DNA from: Labilithrix luteola
GTDB lineage: Bacteria > Myxococcota_A > Polyangia > Polyangiales > Polyangiaceae
Assembly (NCBI GenBank): GCA_026225435.1
Contig: JAMFST010000942.1
Location: forward strand, 1 to 7,464
Length of the DNA stretch: 7,464 nucleotides
Reading direction: 5' to 3'
Under the pieces are notes generated by a model. The model was not told where the DNA came from. It was given only the letters and a program-made list of their open reading frames with translations, and searched no databases. The number at the start of each line of letters is the position of its first letter. The first letter of the stretch is position 1. Shown here piece by piece: positions 1 to 6,278 of this stretch. Made by a program: the position numbers and the translations under genes.

Positions 1-377
1 ATATCGGCCGCGAGCGCGAGATTCGCCCCCGCACCGGCGGCGACACCGTTCACCGCGCAAATCACCGGATAAGGGAGCGCCACCAGGCGGCGGATCAGCG
101 GGTTGTAATGCTTCTCCACCGCCTCACCGAGGTCCGAAGGGCCGCTGCTCCCCGCGGCCGCGACCGACGGATCCGACAGATCCTGCCCGGCGCAGAAGCC
201 ACGCCCGGCTCCGGTGAGGAGCAAGGTGCGCACGGATGCGTCCTTCTCCACCGCGTCGAGCGCGGCGGCGATCTCCCCGTGCATCTCCACGGTGAAGCTG
301 TTCAGCCGCTCCGGCCGATTCAGGGTCAGCTTCGCGACCCCCGCATCCACGACAAGCTCGATGGTCTCGTAGGCCAC
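1..377 (-). CDS. paaG: PaaG, ring 1,2-epoxyphenylacetyl-CoA isomerase (oxepin-CoA forming), partial
   Basis: This is the N-terminal 125 codons of a crotonase-fold enzyme; the C-terminal half lies beyond the left edge (the family is about 260 aa). PaaG converts the ring epoxide made by the PaaABCE epoxidase into 2-oxepin-2(3H)-ylideneacetyl-CoA, in the cytoplasm. Visible family marks are LNRPERLNSF (residues 19-28), the first oxyanion-hole loop GRGFCAGQDL (58-67), DLGEAVEKHYNPLIRRL (82-98) and the second oxyanion loop with PVICAVNGVAAGAGAN (104-119). The combination of GQDL, DLG, YNPL and GVAAGAGAN resembles PaaG more than PaaF. The catalytic Asp expected after GVAAGAGA is cut off. The GTG start is chosen because AAAGGAGG lies 4 bases upstream and the protein begins where homologues begin. 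It is the sixth gene of the minus-strand operon, 34 bases after paaE. The E. coli order has paaF between paaE and paaG; here paaF is absent from that place. Confidence 0.93.
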   Translation of the reverse strand, partial: MAYETIELVVDAGVAKLTLNRPERLNSFTVEMHGEIAAALDAVEKDASVRTLLLTGAGRGFCAGQDLSDPSVAAAGSSGPSDLGEAVEKHYNPLIRRLVALPYPVICAVNGVAAGAGANLALAAD

Positions 378-381
378 GTGG

Positions 382-389
382 CCTCCTTT
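382..389 (-). promoter_or_regulatory. Strong ribosome binding site of paaG
   Basis: On the minus strand this reads AAAGGAGG, almost the full anti-Shine-Dalgarno complement, with 4 bases (CCAC) before the GTG start at 377. It decides the GTG start and shows that paaG is initiated independently of paaE. The upstream genes of the operon instead use stop/start overlaps. Confidence 0.85.
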
Positions 390-411
390 CAATCAGCTCT
401 CATGTGAAAAC

Positions 412-1476
412 TCAGCCGTCGTACGTCAGCACCACGTCGTCGCTGGTGGGCGTGGCCTGGCAGGTGAGCACGTACCCCTGCGTCACCTCCTCGGCCGACA
501 ATCCGTAATTGAGCCGCATGTCGACGGTGCCCGACACGACCTTCGCGCGGCAGGTGGCGCAGACGCCGCCCTTGCACGCGTAGGGCGCAGAAAGCCCCGC
601 CGCGCGCACGCTGTCGAGGATGTTCCCCGCCTTCTCGTCGAAGGCGACCGCACGCTTGCGACCGTCGAGGATGACCTCCATCCGCCGCCCCGCCGCCGCC
701 TTGACCTTGGCCTGGGCCGCGTCGTCGAGCCGCACCGGCGCTCCCGCGCTGACGAAGCGCTCGAGGAGGATCTTCGCCGCCGGAACTCCACGCGCGAGGA
801 GCGCCTGCTCGGCCGCTTCCATCATCCCCTCCGGCCCGCAGACGAAGAAGCGCTCGACGCCCGAGGGATCGATCACGGTCGAGAGAATCTGCTCGCACTT
901 GGCGCGATCGAGCCGCCCGTTGAACAGCTCGATGTCCTCTTCCTCCATCGAGAGAAAGTTGAAGAGCTCGAGCCGCCCCATGAAGCGGTTCTTCAACCCG
1001 GCCAGCTCCTCGAGGAAGAGGATCTGCTCGCCGGTGCGGTTGCCGTAGAAGAGCGTGAAGCGACTCGAAGGCTCGACGGCCAGCGCGGTCCTCAGCAGCG
1101 AGAGCACCGGGGTGATCCCCGAGCCGGCGGCGAAGGCCGCGTAGTGCGCCTTGTGATCGGCCGAGAACGTCACGGTGAAGTGGCCGATCGCCGGCAGCAC
1201 GTCGACCGTGTCACCCGCCTTCAGCGATCCGGCGAAGGCGCTGAACATCCCGCCCGGCAACAGCTTCACGGCGACGCGCAGCTCGCCGTCCAGCGGCGAA
1301 GCGCACACCGAGTAATTGCGGCGGATGTCCTTCCCGTCGACGTCGACCCGCAGGGTCAGGTACTGCCCCGGCGAGAAGCGATACGCCTCCGACAGCTCGG
1401 GCGGCACGTCGAAGAGGATCGACAGCGCGTCGGCCGTCTCGCGACGCACCTCGGCGACCTTCAGCGGGCGGAACAT
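412..1476 (-). CDS. paaE: PaaE, reductase subunit of phenylacetyl-CoA 1,2-epoxidase
   Basis: PaaE is the NADPH:FAD/[2Fe-2S] reductase that passes electrons to the di-iron subunit PaaA for epoxidation of the phenylacetyl-CoA ring. Using the ATG at 1476 it is 354 aa, close to the family length of about 355. Order of domains: an FAD-binding ferredoxin-reductase domain with the RxYS flavin motif RNYS (residues 53-56); a nucleotide-binding domain with GSGITP (118-123), YGNRT (144-148) and the FVCGPEGMM segment (211-219); and a C-terminal plant-type ferredoxin domain with CKGGVCATC (301-309). The four cluster cysteines are 301, 306, 309 and 339. The ATG at 1476 overlaps the paaD stop as TGATG, the same junction used by the three upstream gene pairs. 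An in-frame ATG at 1485 would add only MSL and remains possible. It is the fifth gene of the operon. Confidence 0.97.
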   Translation of the reverse strand: MFRPLKVAEVRRETADALSILFDVPPELSEAYRFSPGQYLTLRVDVDGKDIRRNYSVCASPLDGELRVAVKLLPGGMFSAFAGSLKAGDTVDVLPAIGHFTVTFSADHKAHYAAFAAGSGITPVLSLLRTALAVEPSSRFTLFYGNRTGEQILFLEELAGLKNRFMGRLELFNFLSMEEEDIELFNGRLDRAKCEQILSTVIDPSGVERFFVCGPEGMMEAAEQALLARGVPAAKILLERFVSAGAPVRLDDAAQAKVKAAAGRRMEVILDGRKRAVAFDEKAGNILDSVRAAGLSAPYACKGGVCATCRAKVVSGTVDMRLNYGLSAEEVTQGYVLTCQATPTSDDVVLTYDG

Positions 1477-1991
1477 CAGTGACATTTGAAGTGCTCGAAA
1501 GGTTCCAGGCAGGACAGGCAGCGCCACATGGACTTGCACGGGGTGGAGCCGAAGCGGCTGATCTCCTCTGTGCTGGTCGAGTCGCAGCGCGGGCACGAGA
1601 CGGGGCTCTCGGCGCGCAGGCTCGGCTGGCCGACGCCGCGCTCGGGCGGGGAGATGCCGTAGGCGCGCAGCTTCTCTCGCCCCTCGTCGGTGATCCAGTC
1701 GGTGGTCCACGGCGGCGAGAGGCGCGAGCGGATCCCGATGCGGGTGAGGCCGTGGGCGTCGAGGGCGGCGCGCACGCTGTCCTGGATCGCCTTGGTCGCC
1801 GGACAGCCGCTGTACGTGGGCGTGAGGACCGCCTGGTAGTCGCCCGCCGGGTTCTTCTCCACGCCACGGAGGATGCCGAGGTCGGCCAGCGAGACCGCCG
1901 GGATCTCCGGATCCGGCACCACCGAGAGGACCTCGAGGATGCGCGTGACCACCGGATCGACCGGCCCCACCGCGCGCTCGGCGGCGCTCAT
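1476..1991 (-). CDS. paaD: PaaD, Fe-S maturation protein of the phenylacetyl-CoA epoxidase
   Basis: The product is 171 aa, close to the family length. The N-terminal half is a DUF59/MIP18-like domain with DPEIP (residues 27-31), SLADLGI (34-40) and PTYSGCPA (58-65, Cys63). The C-terminal half is the PaaD-specific cysteine-rich tail: CPRC (133-136), FGSTPCK (147-153), CLSC (158-161) and EPFEHFKCH (163-171, Cys170). This Cys pattern is suited to metal or Fe-S binding. PaaD is required for an active epoxidase in vivo but is not part of the purified complex; a role in assembling or repairing the PaaE Fe-S cluster (or the di-iron site) is inferred from the DUF59 family and from its invariable position between paaC and paaE. 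Start and stop both lie in 1-base TGATG overlaps with paaC and paaE, indicating coupled translation. Confidence 0.96.
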   Translation of the reverse strand: MSAAERAVGPVDPVVTRILEVLSVVPDPEIPAVSLADLGILRGVEKNPAGDYQAVLTPTYSGCPATKAIQDSVRAALDAHGLTRIGIRSRLSPPWTTDWITDEGREKLRAYGISPPERGVGQPSLRAESPVSCPRCDSTSTEEISRFGSTPCKSMWRCLSCLEPFEHFKCH

Positions 1992-2773
1992 CACCAGGTC
2001 GCCCCCGGGTAGGCGCGCTGGAGGAACTGCAGCTCGGAGAGGATGTGGCCGAGGTGCTCGCCGTGCCGCCCGGTGCGACCGTGCATCACCACGCGCATCG
2101 GCTTCGGGCGGGCGACCTTGGCCTCGGCGAAGACCTGTGCGACGCGCGCGTCCCACTCCGGCCGCAGCTTCGACACGTCCACCGCTTCACCGGCGGCGAC
2201 CAGCGGCGCGATCGTCGCGTCCACCTCGAAGAGCTCCTCCACGAAGCGAAAGCTCCAGGCCAGCCCGTCGACCAGGCGCTTGTGGCTCTCCTCGGTCCCG
2301 TCGCCGAGGCGTGCCATCCAGCTGGCGGCGAGGCGCTCGTGGTACGTGACCTCCTTCACCGCCTTGGCGGCGATGGCCGACAGCCGCTCGTCGGGGAGCG
2401 CTTCCATCTTCTGGAAGAGCGCCAGCTGCCACGACGAGAAGAGGAACTGGCGCGCGATGAGGCGGGCGAAGTCGCCGTTGGGCTGCTCCACCAGGACGCA
2501 GTTGCGGAAGGCGAGCACGTCGCGCTGGTAGGCGAGCGCATCGGCGTCGCGCCCCTGCCCTTCGATCTCGCCGGCGACGCCGAGGAGGAGCGTGGCCTGC
2601 CCGAGCAGATCGAGCCCGACGTTGGCGAAGCTGAGATCGAGCTCCAGCGTCGGCGCGTGGCCGCAGGTCTCCCCGAGGCGCTGCGCCAGGATGAGCGCGT
2701 CGTCGCCGAGGCGCAGCGCGTGCTCGAAGCGCGCCTTCTGCAGGTCGGAGGAGGAGGAAGCGAGCGCGCTCAT
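1991..2773 (-). CDS. paaC: PaaC, structural subunit of phenylacetyl-CoA 1,2-epoxidase
   Basis: The product is 260 aa, slightly longer than E. coli PaaC (about 248). PaaC is a ferritin-fold helical protein that pairs with PaaA and is structural rather than catalytic. The sequence shows why. Where PaaA has the iron-binding DEAGH, PaaC has DLLGQ (residues 55-59), and where PaaA has KEESFH, PaaC has KEVTYH (140-145), so a ligand Glu and His in the first motif and the Glu in the second are replaced. Other family marks are LDLLGQAT (54-61), YHERLAASWMARLGDGT (144-160) and a C-terminal HGRTGRHGEHLGHILSE segment (231-247). The ATG at 2773 overlaps the paaB stop (TGATG) and gives the normal family N-terminus. 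The extra length includes a short Ser/Ala-rich N-terminus. Confidence 0.97.
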   Translation of the reverse strand: MSALASSSSDLQKARFEHALRLGDDALILAQRLGETCGHAPTLELDLSFANVGLDLLGQATLLLGVAGEIEGQGRDADALAYQRDVLAFRNCVLVEQPNGDFARLIARQFLFSSWQLALFQKMEALPDERLSAIAAKAVKEVTYHERLAASWMARLGDGTEESHKRLVDGLAWSFRFVEELFEVDATIAPLVAAGEAVDVSKLRPEWDARVAQVFAEAKVARPKPMRVVMHGRTGRHGEHLGHILSELQFLQRAYPGATW

Positions 2774-3060
2774 CAGATGTGCTTCACGTTGTCGGGCACG
2801 ACGTAGAACGTCGGGTGCCGGTAGACCTTGTCCTCGGCCGGCCCGAAGAGCGACGCCGACTCGCCGGGGTCGGACGCGACGATGGCGGTCGAGGGGACGA
2901 CCCACAAGCTGACGCCCTCCATCCGCCGCGTGTACACGTCGCGCGCGGACTCGATCGCCATGCGTGCGTCGGCCGCGTGCACGCTGCCCACGTGACGGTG
3001 CGACAGGCCGCCCTTGGCGCGGACGAACACCTCCCACAGGGGAAAATCCGGAGTGGTCAT
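2773..3060 (-). CDS. paaB: PaaB, small subunit of phenylacetyl-CoA 1,2-epoxidase
   Basis: The product is 95 aa, the same length as E. coli PaaB. PaaB is the small non-catalytic subunit that bridges PaaA-PaaC heterodimers in the epoxidase complex. Conserved segments are PLWEVFVRAKGGLSHRHVGS (residues 7-26), HAADARMA (28-35), ARDVYTRR (39-46), LWVVPS (52-57) and VYRHPTFYVVPD (79-90), matching the family almost end to end. The ATG at 3060 overlaps the paaA stop as TGATG. It also has an AAGGTGG Shine-Dalgarno-like sequence (3065-3071 on the minus strand), 4 bases upstream, inside the paaA 3' end. That gives it a stronger start than paaC or paaE, neither of which has a clear Shine-Dalgarno. Confidence 0.98.
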   Translation of the reverse strand: MTTPDFPLWEVFVRAKGGLSHRHVGSVHAADARMAIESARDVYTRRMEGVSLWVVPSTAIVASDPGESASLFGPAEDKVYRHPTFYVVPDNVKHI

Positions 3061-4061
3061 CAAGCCACCTTCGCCGTGCTCGCAGTGTTCGTGAGCGCCG
3101 CGTGCTTCTCCGCGTGCGCCATCGCCGCGTCGCGCACCCAGGCGCCGTCTTCCCAGGCCGCGCGCCGCTCGGAGATGCGCTCGGTCGCCGTCGGCCCTTC
3201 GCCGCGGACCACGGCGTAGAACTCCTCCCAGTCGGGCGTGCCGAAGTCGTACCCGTTCTTCGCCTCGTTCCAGCGCAGCGCCGGATCCGGCACATGGAGG
3301 CCGATCGCCTCGGCCTGCGGGATGGTCGCGTCGACGAACTTCTGCCGGAGCGTGTCGTTCGACTCGCGCTTGATGCGCCAGCGCATCGACTGCTCCGAGT
3401 TCGGCGACTTGTCGTCCGGCGGGCCGAACATCATCAGCACCGGCCACCACCAGCGATCGAGCGCGTCCTGCGCCATCGCCTTCTGCTCCGCCGTCCCCTG
3501 CGCGAGCGCCATGATCGACTCGTAGCCTTGCCGCTGGTGGAAGCTCTCCTCCTTGCAGACGCGCACCATGGCGCGCGCGTAGGGGCCGAACGAGGCACGC
3601 TGCAGCGGCACCTGGTTCATGATCGCCGCGCCGTCGACCAGCCAGCCGATCGTCCCGATGTCCGCCCAGGTGAGCGTCGGGTAGTTGAAGATCGTCGAGT
3701 ACTTCGCCTTGCCGCTGAGCAGCGCCTCGGTCATCTGGTCGCGCGAGGTGCCGAGCGTCTCGGCCGCGCAGTAGAGATAAAGGGCGTGCCCCGCCTCGTC
3801 CTGCACCTTGGCCAGGAGGATGTCCTTGCGCCGCAGGGTGGGCGCGCGGGTGATCCAGTTCCCCTCCGGCAGCATACCGACGTACTCGCTGTGCGCGTGC
3901 TGCGAGATCTGCCGCACCAGCGTCTTGCGGTACGCGTCCGGCATCCAATCCTTCGGCTCGATGAACTGGTCGTCGGCGACACGCGCCTCGAAGGCGTCGA
4001 CGCGCGCGCGGTCTTCGGCAGAGAGCTCGATCGGAGCAGGGGCGGTCGTCATGCGCTGCAT
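3060..4061 (-). CDS. paaA: PaaA, catalytic di-iron oxygenase subunit of phenylacetyl-CoA 1,2-epoxidase
   Basis: PaaA is the bacterial multicomponent-monooxygenase-like subunit that inserts one O2 atom into the ring of phenylacetyl-CoA to give the 1,2-epoxide. With the 4061 start it is 333 aa, against about 309 in E. coli; most of the excess is a 17-residue N-terminal extension. Iron ligands are visible: Glu59 in [10 protein letters not shown], Glu89 and His92 in QDEAGH, and Glu172 and His175 in [10 protein letters not shown]. Other near-invariant blocks are [20 protein letters not shown] (65-84), [20 protein letters not shown] (124-143), [15 protein letters not shown] (203-217), SPNSEQS (219-225) and [10 protein letters not shown] (308-317). 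The ATG at 4061 is chosen because GGAG lies 5 bases upstream; an ATG at 4052 is an alternative giving a product shorter by three residues. The frame stays open further upstream to 4184, but that would translate the operators and is rejected. It is the first gene of the operon, divergent from paaK. Confidence 0.98.
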   Translation of the reverse strand: MQRMTTAPAPIELSAEDRARVDAFEARVADDQFIEPKDWMPDAYRKTLVRQISQHAHSEYVGMLPEGNWITRAPTLRRKDILLAKVQDEAGHALYLYCAAETLGTSRDQMTEALLSGKAKYSTIFNYPTLTWADIGTIGWLVDGAAIMNQVPLQRASFGPYARAMVRVCKEESFHQRQGYESIMALAQGTAEQKAMAQDALDRWWWPVLMMFGPPDDKSPNSEQSMRWRIKRESNDTLRQKFVDATIPQAEAIGLHVPDPALRWNEAKNGYDFGTPDWEEFYAVVRGEGPTATERISERRAAWEDGAWVRDAAMAHAEKHAALTNTASTAKVA

Positions 4062-4066
4062 TCTAT

Positions 4067-4070
4067 CTCC
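4067..4070 (-). promoter_or_regulatory. Ribosome binding site of paaA
   Basis: GGAG on the minus strand lies 5 bases (ATAGA) before the ATG at 4061. For the alternative ATG at 4052 the distance would be 14 bases, too long, so this site favours the 4061 start. Confidence 0.6.
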
Positions 4071-4080
4071 GTAGCATTCA

Positions 4081-4100
4081 TTGACCGACCGGTCGACTAA
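4081..4100. promoter_or_regulatory. Inverted repeat O1, putative TetR-type operator at paaA
   Basis: TTGACCGACCGGTCGACTAA has a perfect 10-bp palindromic core, CGACCGGTCG (4086-4095), and matching TT/AA ends; three base pairs between core and ends do not match. The left arm TTGACCG is shared with the second repeat at 4153. It lies 20 bp upstream of the paaA start, where a bound protein would block transcription of the paaA operon. Paa clusters are often controlled by a TetR-family repressor (PaaR type) released by phenylacetyl-CoA. Assignment to such a repressor is inferred from the palindrome size and the context; no regulator gene is in the window. Confidence 0.6.
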
Positions 4101-4152
4101 TTTTGGTAGCGCGGCGCGGCAAACGCCGATACATCCTCCAATTGGCTTGCCA

Positions 4153-4172
4153 TTGACCGTCCGGCCGGTCAA
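4153..4172. promoter_or_regulatory. Inverted repeat O2, putative TetR-type operator at paaK
   Basis: TTGACCGTCCGGCCGGTCAA is a near-perfect 20-bp palindrome: TTGACCG pairs with CGGTCAA around a CCGG centre, with one mismatched pair (positions 8 and 13). It ends 10 bp before the paaK ATG, so a bound repressor would cover the start-proximal region of paaK. It shares the TTGACCG arm and CCGG centre with O1 and is the more symmetric of the two. No Shine-Dalgarno is visible between it and the ATG. Confidence 0.65.
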
Positions 4173-4182
4173 CGCTATCGCC

Positions 4183-5475
4183 ATGGCAGACGCGGCGTAT
4201 CCGGAGATCGAGCTCGGCGGCGCGAAGCTTCGGGAGCTCCAGCTCGAACGGCTTCGCTGGACGGTGGACCACGCCTACCGGAACAACGCGCACTACCGGG
4301 TCGCCTTCGATCAGCTGGGCGTGAAGCCGGACGATCTGCGCAGCCTCGAGGACCTCGCCCGCTTCCCCTTCACCGGAAAAGCGGAGCTCCGCGCCAGGTA
4401 CCCGTTCGGCTTCTTCAGCGTGCCGATGGACAAGATCGCGCGCGTCCACGCCTCGTCGGGCACCACCGGTCAGCCCACCGTCGTCGGCTACACTAAGGGG
4501 GATCTCGAGCGCTGGGCGCAGCTGGTGGCGCGCTCGCTGTACGTCGCTGGCGGCCGCCCCGGCATGAAGGTGCACGTCGGCTACGGCTACGGCCTCTTCA
4601 CCGGCGGCCTCGGCGCGCACTTCGGCGCGGAGGCCGGCGGCTACACCGTCATCCCCATGTCCGGAGGGCAGACCGAGCGGCAGGTGCAGCTCATTCAGGA
4701 CTTCAAACCGGATATCTTGATGATGACGCCGAGCTACACGCTCGCCGTCGTCGACGAGTTCCGCCGCCAGGGGCTCGACCCGCGCAAGAGCTCCCTGTCC
4801 ATCGGTCTCTTCGGCGCCGAGCCGTGGACCGACGGGATGCGCCGGGAGATCGAGGCGTCGCTCGACATCAAGGCGGTCGACATCTACGGCCTGTCGGAGG
4901 TCATGGGCCCGGGCGTGGCCAGCGAGTTCGCCTCGCATCAGGGTGGCCCGACGATCTGGGAAGATCACTTCCTCCCGGAGATCGTCGACCCGGTGACCGG
5001 CGCGGTGCTCCCCGACGGCGAGCGCGGGGAGCTGGTCTTCACCTCGCTCACCAAGGAGGCGATGCCGGTCATCCGCTACCGCACGCGCGATCTCACCCGC
5101 CTGATCCCCGGCGTCGCCAGCCCCATGCGCCGTATCGACCGCATCGTCGGCCGCTCCGACGACATGCTCATCATCCGCGGCGTCAACGTCTTCCCCACGC
5201 AGATCGAGGAGCTCCTCCTGCGCGTCGAGGGGCTCGCGCCGCACTACGAGATGGTGCTCACCCGCCCCGACCGCCTCGACGAGCTGCTCGTGCGCGTCGA
5301 GCCGCGCCCCGACCGCGCTGCCGAGCACCACCCGACCGACTCGCGCCAGCTGGCCGCCCTCATCAAGGACATCGTCGGCGTCACCGCGAAGATCGAGATC
5401 TGCGTCGTTGGCGCGCTCCCGCGCTCGGCGGGGAAGCAGGCGCACGTGAAGGATCTGCGGACGGCGGCGAAGTGA
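4183..5475 (+). CDS. paaK: PaaK, phenylacetate-CoA ligase (AMP-forming)
   Basis: PaaK activates phenylacetate with ATP and CoA to phenylacetyl-CoA, the first committed step of the pathway and the source of the PaaABCE substrate. The product is 430 aa, the usual family length. ANL-superfamily motifs are present: the phosphate loop [14 protein letters not shown] (residues 91-104), [10 protein letters not shown] (135-144), GAEPW (211-215), the adenine-binding [10 protein letters not shown] (235-244), PEIVDP (265-270), YRTRDLT (299-305), the hinge-region [21 protein letters not shown] (323-343), and the C-terminal catalytic-lysine loop [15 protein letters not shown] with Lys418. The ATG at 4183 gives the family N-terminus. 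The frame is open back to 4081 through both operators, which is not expected to be translated. It is transcribed divergently from the epoxidase operon and has no recognisable Shine-Dalgarno. Ligase paralogues for other aryl acids share these motifs, but the neighbours fix the phenylacetate assignment. Confidence 0.97.
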   Translation: MADAAYPEIELGGAKLRELQLERLRWTVDHAYRNNAHYRVAFDQLGVKPDDLRSLEDLARFPFTGKAELRARYPFGFFSVPMDKIARVHASSGTTGQPTVVGYTKGDLERWAQLVARSLYVAGGRPGMKVHVGYGYGLFTGGLGAHFGAEAGGYTVIPMSGGQTERQVQLIQDFKPDILMMTPSYTLAVVDEFRRQGLDPRKSSLSIGLFGAEPWTDGMRREIEASLDIKAVDIYGLSEVMGPGVASEFASHQGGPTIWEDHFLPEIVDPVTGAVLPDGERGELVFTSLTKEAMPVIRYRTRDLTRLIPGVASPMRRIDRIVGRSDDMLIIRGVNVFPTQIEELLLRVEGLAPHYEMVLTRPDRLDELLVRVEPRPDRAAEHHPTDSRQLAALIKDIVGVTAKIEICVVGALPRSAGKQAHVKDLRTAAK

Positions 5476-5485
5476 GGGGCAGCCG

Positions 5486-6094
5486 CTACTTCCGACCGCG
5501 CGCCTGCACGGCGTTCTTGTACGCGTCCGAGGTCCTGTCGAGCCCCTGCCAGTCCCCCTTCACGCTGAGGCAGTGCTTCATCTCGACGTCGTTGGCTTCG
5601 AGGGTGGCAAGCTCGTAGTAGCGGTCGACGATGTCGAGATCGAAGGTGCCGCCGTCGGCCCCCTCGGCGTGGGGCACCGGCAGGGTCGAGTGGACCGTGC
5701 AGCTCGCGAGCACGTCGTTCCCGTGGAACTGCTGGTCACAGGGTTTGTACACGCGAAGCAGCTCCTTTCCCTTCACCTTCATGGAGGCGAGGAGCTGGTC
5801 GGCGAGCTTGCTGTCCGGGTCGGCCCCCGCGTCGGCCGAGAGCACGCCGCTGACGTGGTACTCGACGCACTGATCGAGGAGGCTCCCCTTGTCGAAGCTG
5901 GCGACGGTGGCGGTGACCGTGGTGCGCGGCGCGGCGGCGTCCACGGCTGCCGCTGTCACGGTGGCCACCGGCGCAGCGTCGACGACGGTGACCGGTGGTC
6001 CGGCATCGACGAGCGCCGTCTCCGCGGTTCGACCGCAGCCAAGAAGGAGGAGGACCGAGAACAGCGCGCTTCGTCGCATCGTGCCGCTCTTCAT
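5486..6094 (-). CDS. Putative lipoprotein of unknown function with VDA-repeat linker and Cys-bearing C-terminal domain
   Basis: The product is 202 aa and I do not recognise it. It begins with a short positive n-region (MKSGTMRRS), a hydrophobic stretch (ALFSVLLLL) and a lipobox LLGC with Cys20, which predict export and lipid anchoring. Residues 21-64 are a low-complexity Ala/Val/Thr linker with degenerate VDA-type repeats. Residues 65-202 look globular, with four cysteines (76, 119, 132, 175) that could form two disulfides in the periplasm, an acidic GADGGTFDLDIVDRYYELATLEA region (145-167) and a basic C-terminus. Starts at 6094 or 6079 (MRRSALF) are both possible; both keep the signal peptide and neither has a strong Shine-Dalgarno. 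The gene converges on paaK with only 10 bp between the stops and diverges from the next lipoprotein gene, so it is probably transcribed alone and unrelated to phenylacetate use. Confidence 0.8.
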   Translation of the reverse strand: MKSGTMRRSALFSVLLLLGCGRTAETALVDAGPPVTVVDAAPVATVTAAAVDAAAPRTTVTATVASFDKGSLLDQCVEYHVSGVLSADAGADPDSKLADQLLASMKVKGKELLRVYKPCDQQFHGNDVLASCTVHSTLPVPHAEGADGGTFDLDIVDRYYELATLEANDVEMKHCLSVKGDWQGLDRTSDAYKNAVQARGRK

Positions 6095-6278
6095 GCCCGC
6101 GCTTCGTCCAGGCGTCACCGATAAATCCAGGGTCACGGGACGAGCGGCCGATTGTGCCAGCGGGCCTCCTTCCGGCACACAGCGGCAGGTCGATCATGGT
6201 GGCGAGCGTGGACTTCGAGAAAAGCGCAAACACGGTCGGGATCGCTCGACGGTACGTTAAGTGCCATGCGCGGCTGCC
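6095..6278. other. Intergenic region between two divergent lipoprotein genes
   Basis: These 184 bases separate the starts of two divergent lipoprotein genes and should contain both promoters. I see no convincing promoter hexamers, palindromic operator or RNA gene in it. Open frames that cross it from either side lack family-like composition. Confidence 0.5.

Larger units (their letters stand above)
4062..4182. promoter_or_regulatory. Divergent control region between paaA and paaK
   Basis: These 121 bases separate the start codons of paaA (minus) and paaK (plus) and must hold the promoters and 5' leaders of both units. The region carries two related inverted repeats (separate entries) with centres 72 bp apart, plus a short CCAATTGG palindrome at 4138-4145. 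I could not identify convincing -35/-10 pairs. Only TTGACC-like hexamers inside the repeats resemble a -35, and the -10 candidates at matching spacing are poor or too near the start codon. Confidence 0.75.

Noticed and set aside
389..403. Five-codon mini-ORF (MRAD) between paaE and paaG whose stop touches the paaG Shine-Dalgarno
   Set aside because: It could in principle be a leader peptide, but it has no ribosome site of its own and 34-bp gaps often contain such short frames by chance.
2045..2806. A 253-codon plus-strand open frame opposite paaC
   Set aside because: Antisense shadow. PaaC on the minus strand matches its family end to end.
2964..4100. A 378-codon plus-strand open frame opposite paaB and paaA
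   Set aside because: It is the antisense shadow of two clear epoxidase genes, Arg/Leu-rich in composition and without recognisable motifs.
4062..4184. N-terminal extensions of PaaA (to 4184) and of PaaK (to 4081) through the intergenic region
   Set aside because: Both frames are open through the palindromes, but the extensions have no similarity to the families, would overlap each other antisense, and the GGAG at 4067-4070 supports the internal paaA start.
4078..5445. A 455-codon minus-strand open frame antisense to the whole of paaK
   Set aside because: High GC keeps the antisense frame free of stops. Its translation is a His/Asp/Arg-rich shadow with no domain, while the plus strand encodes a full-length PaaK with all motifs.
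5469..5492. Possible bidirectional terminator between the convergent genes
   Set aside because: Only a 5-bp GAAGT/ACTTC stem with a 14-base loop and no T-run; too weak to call.
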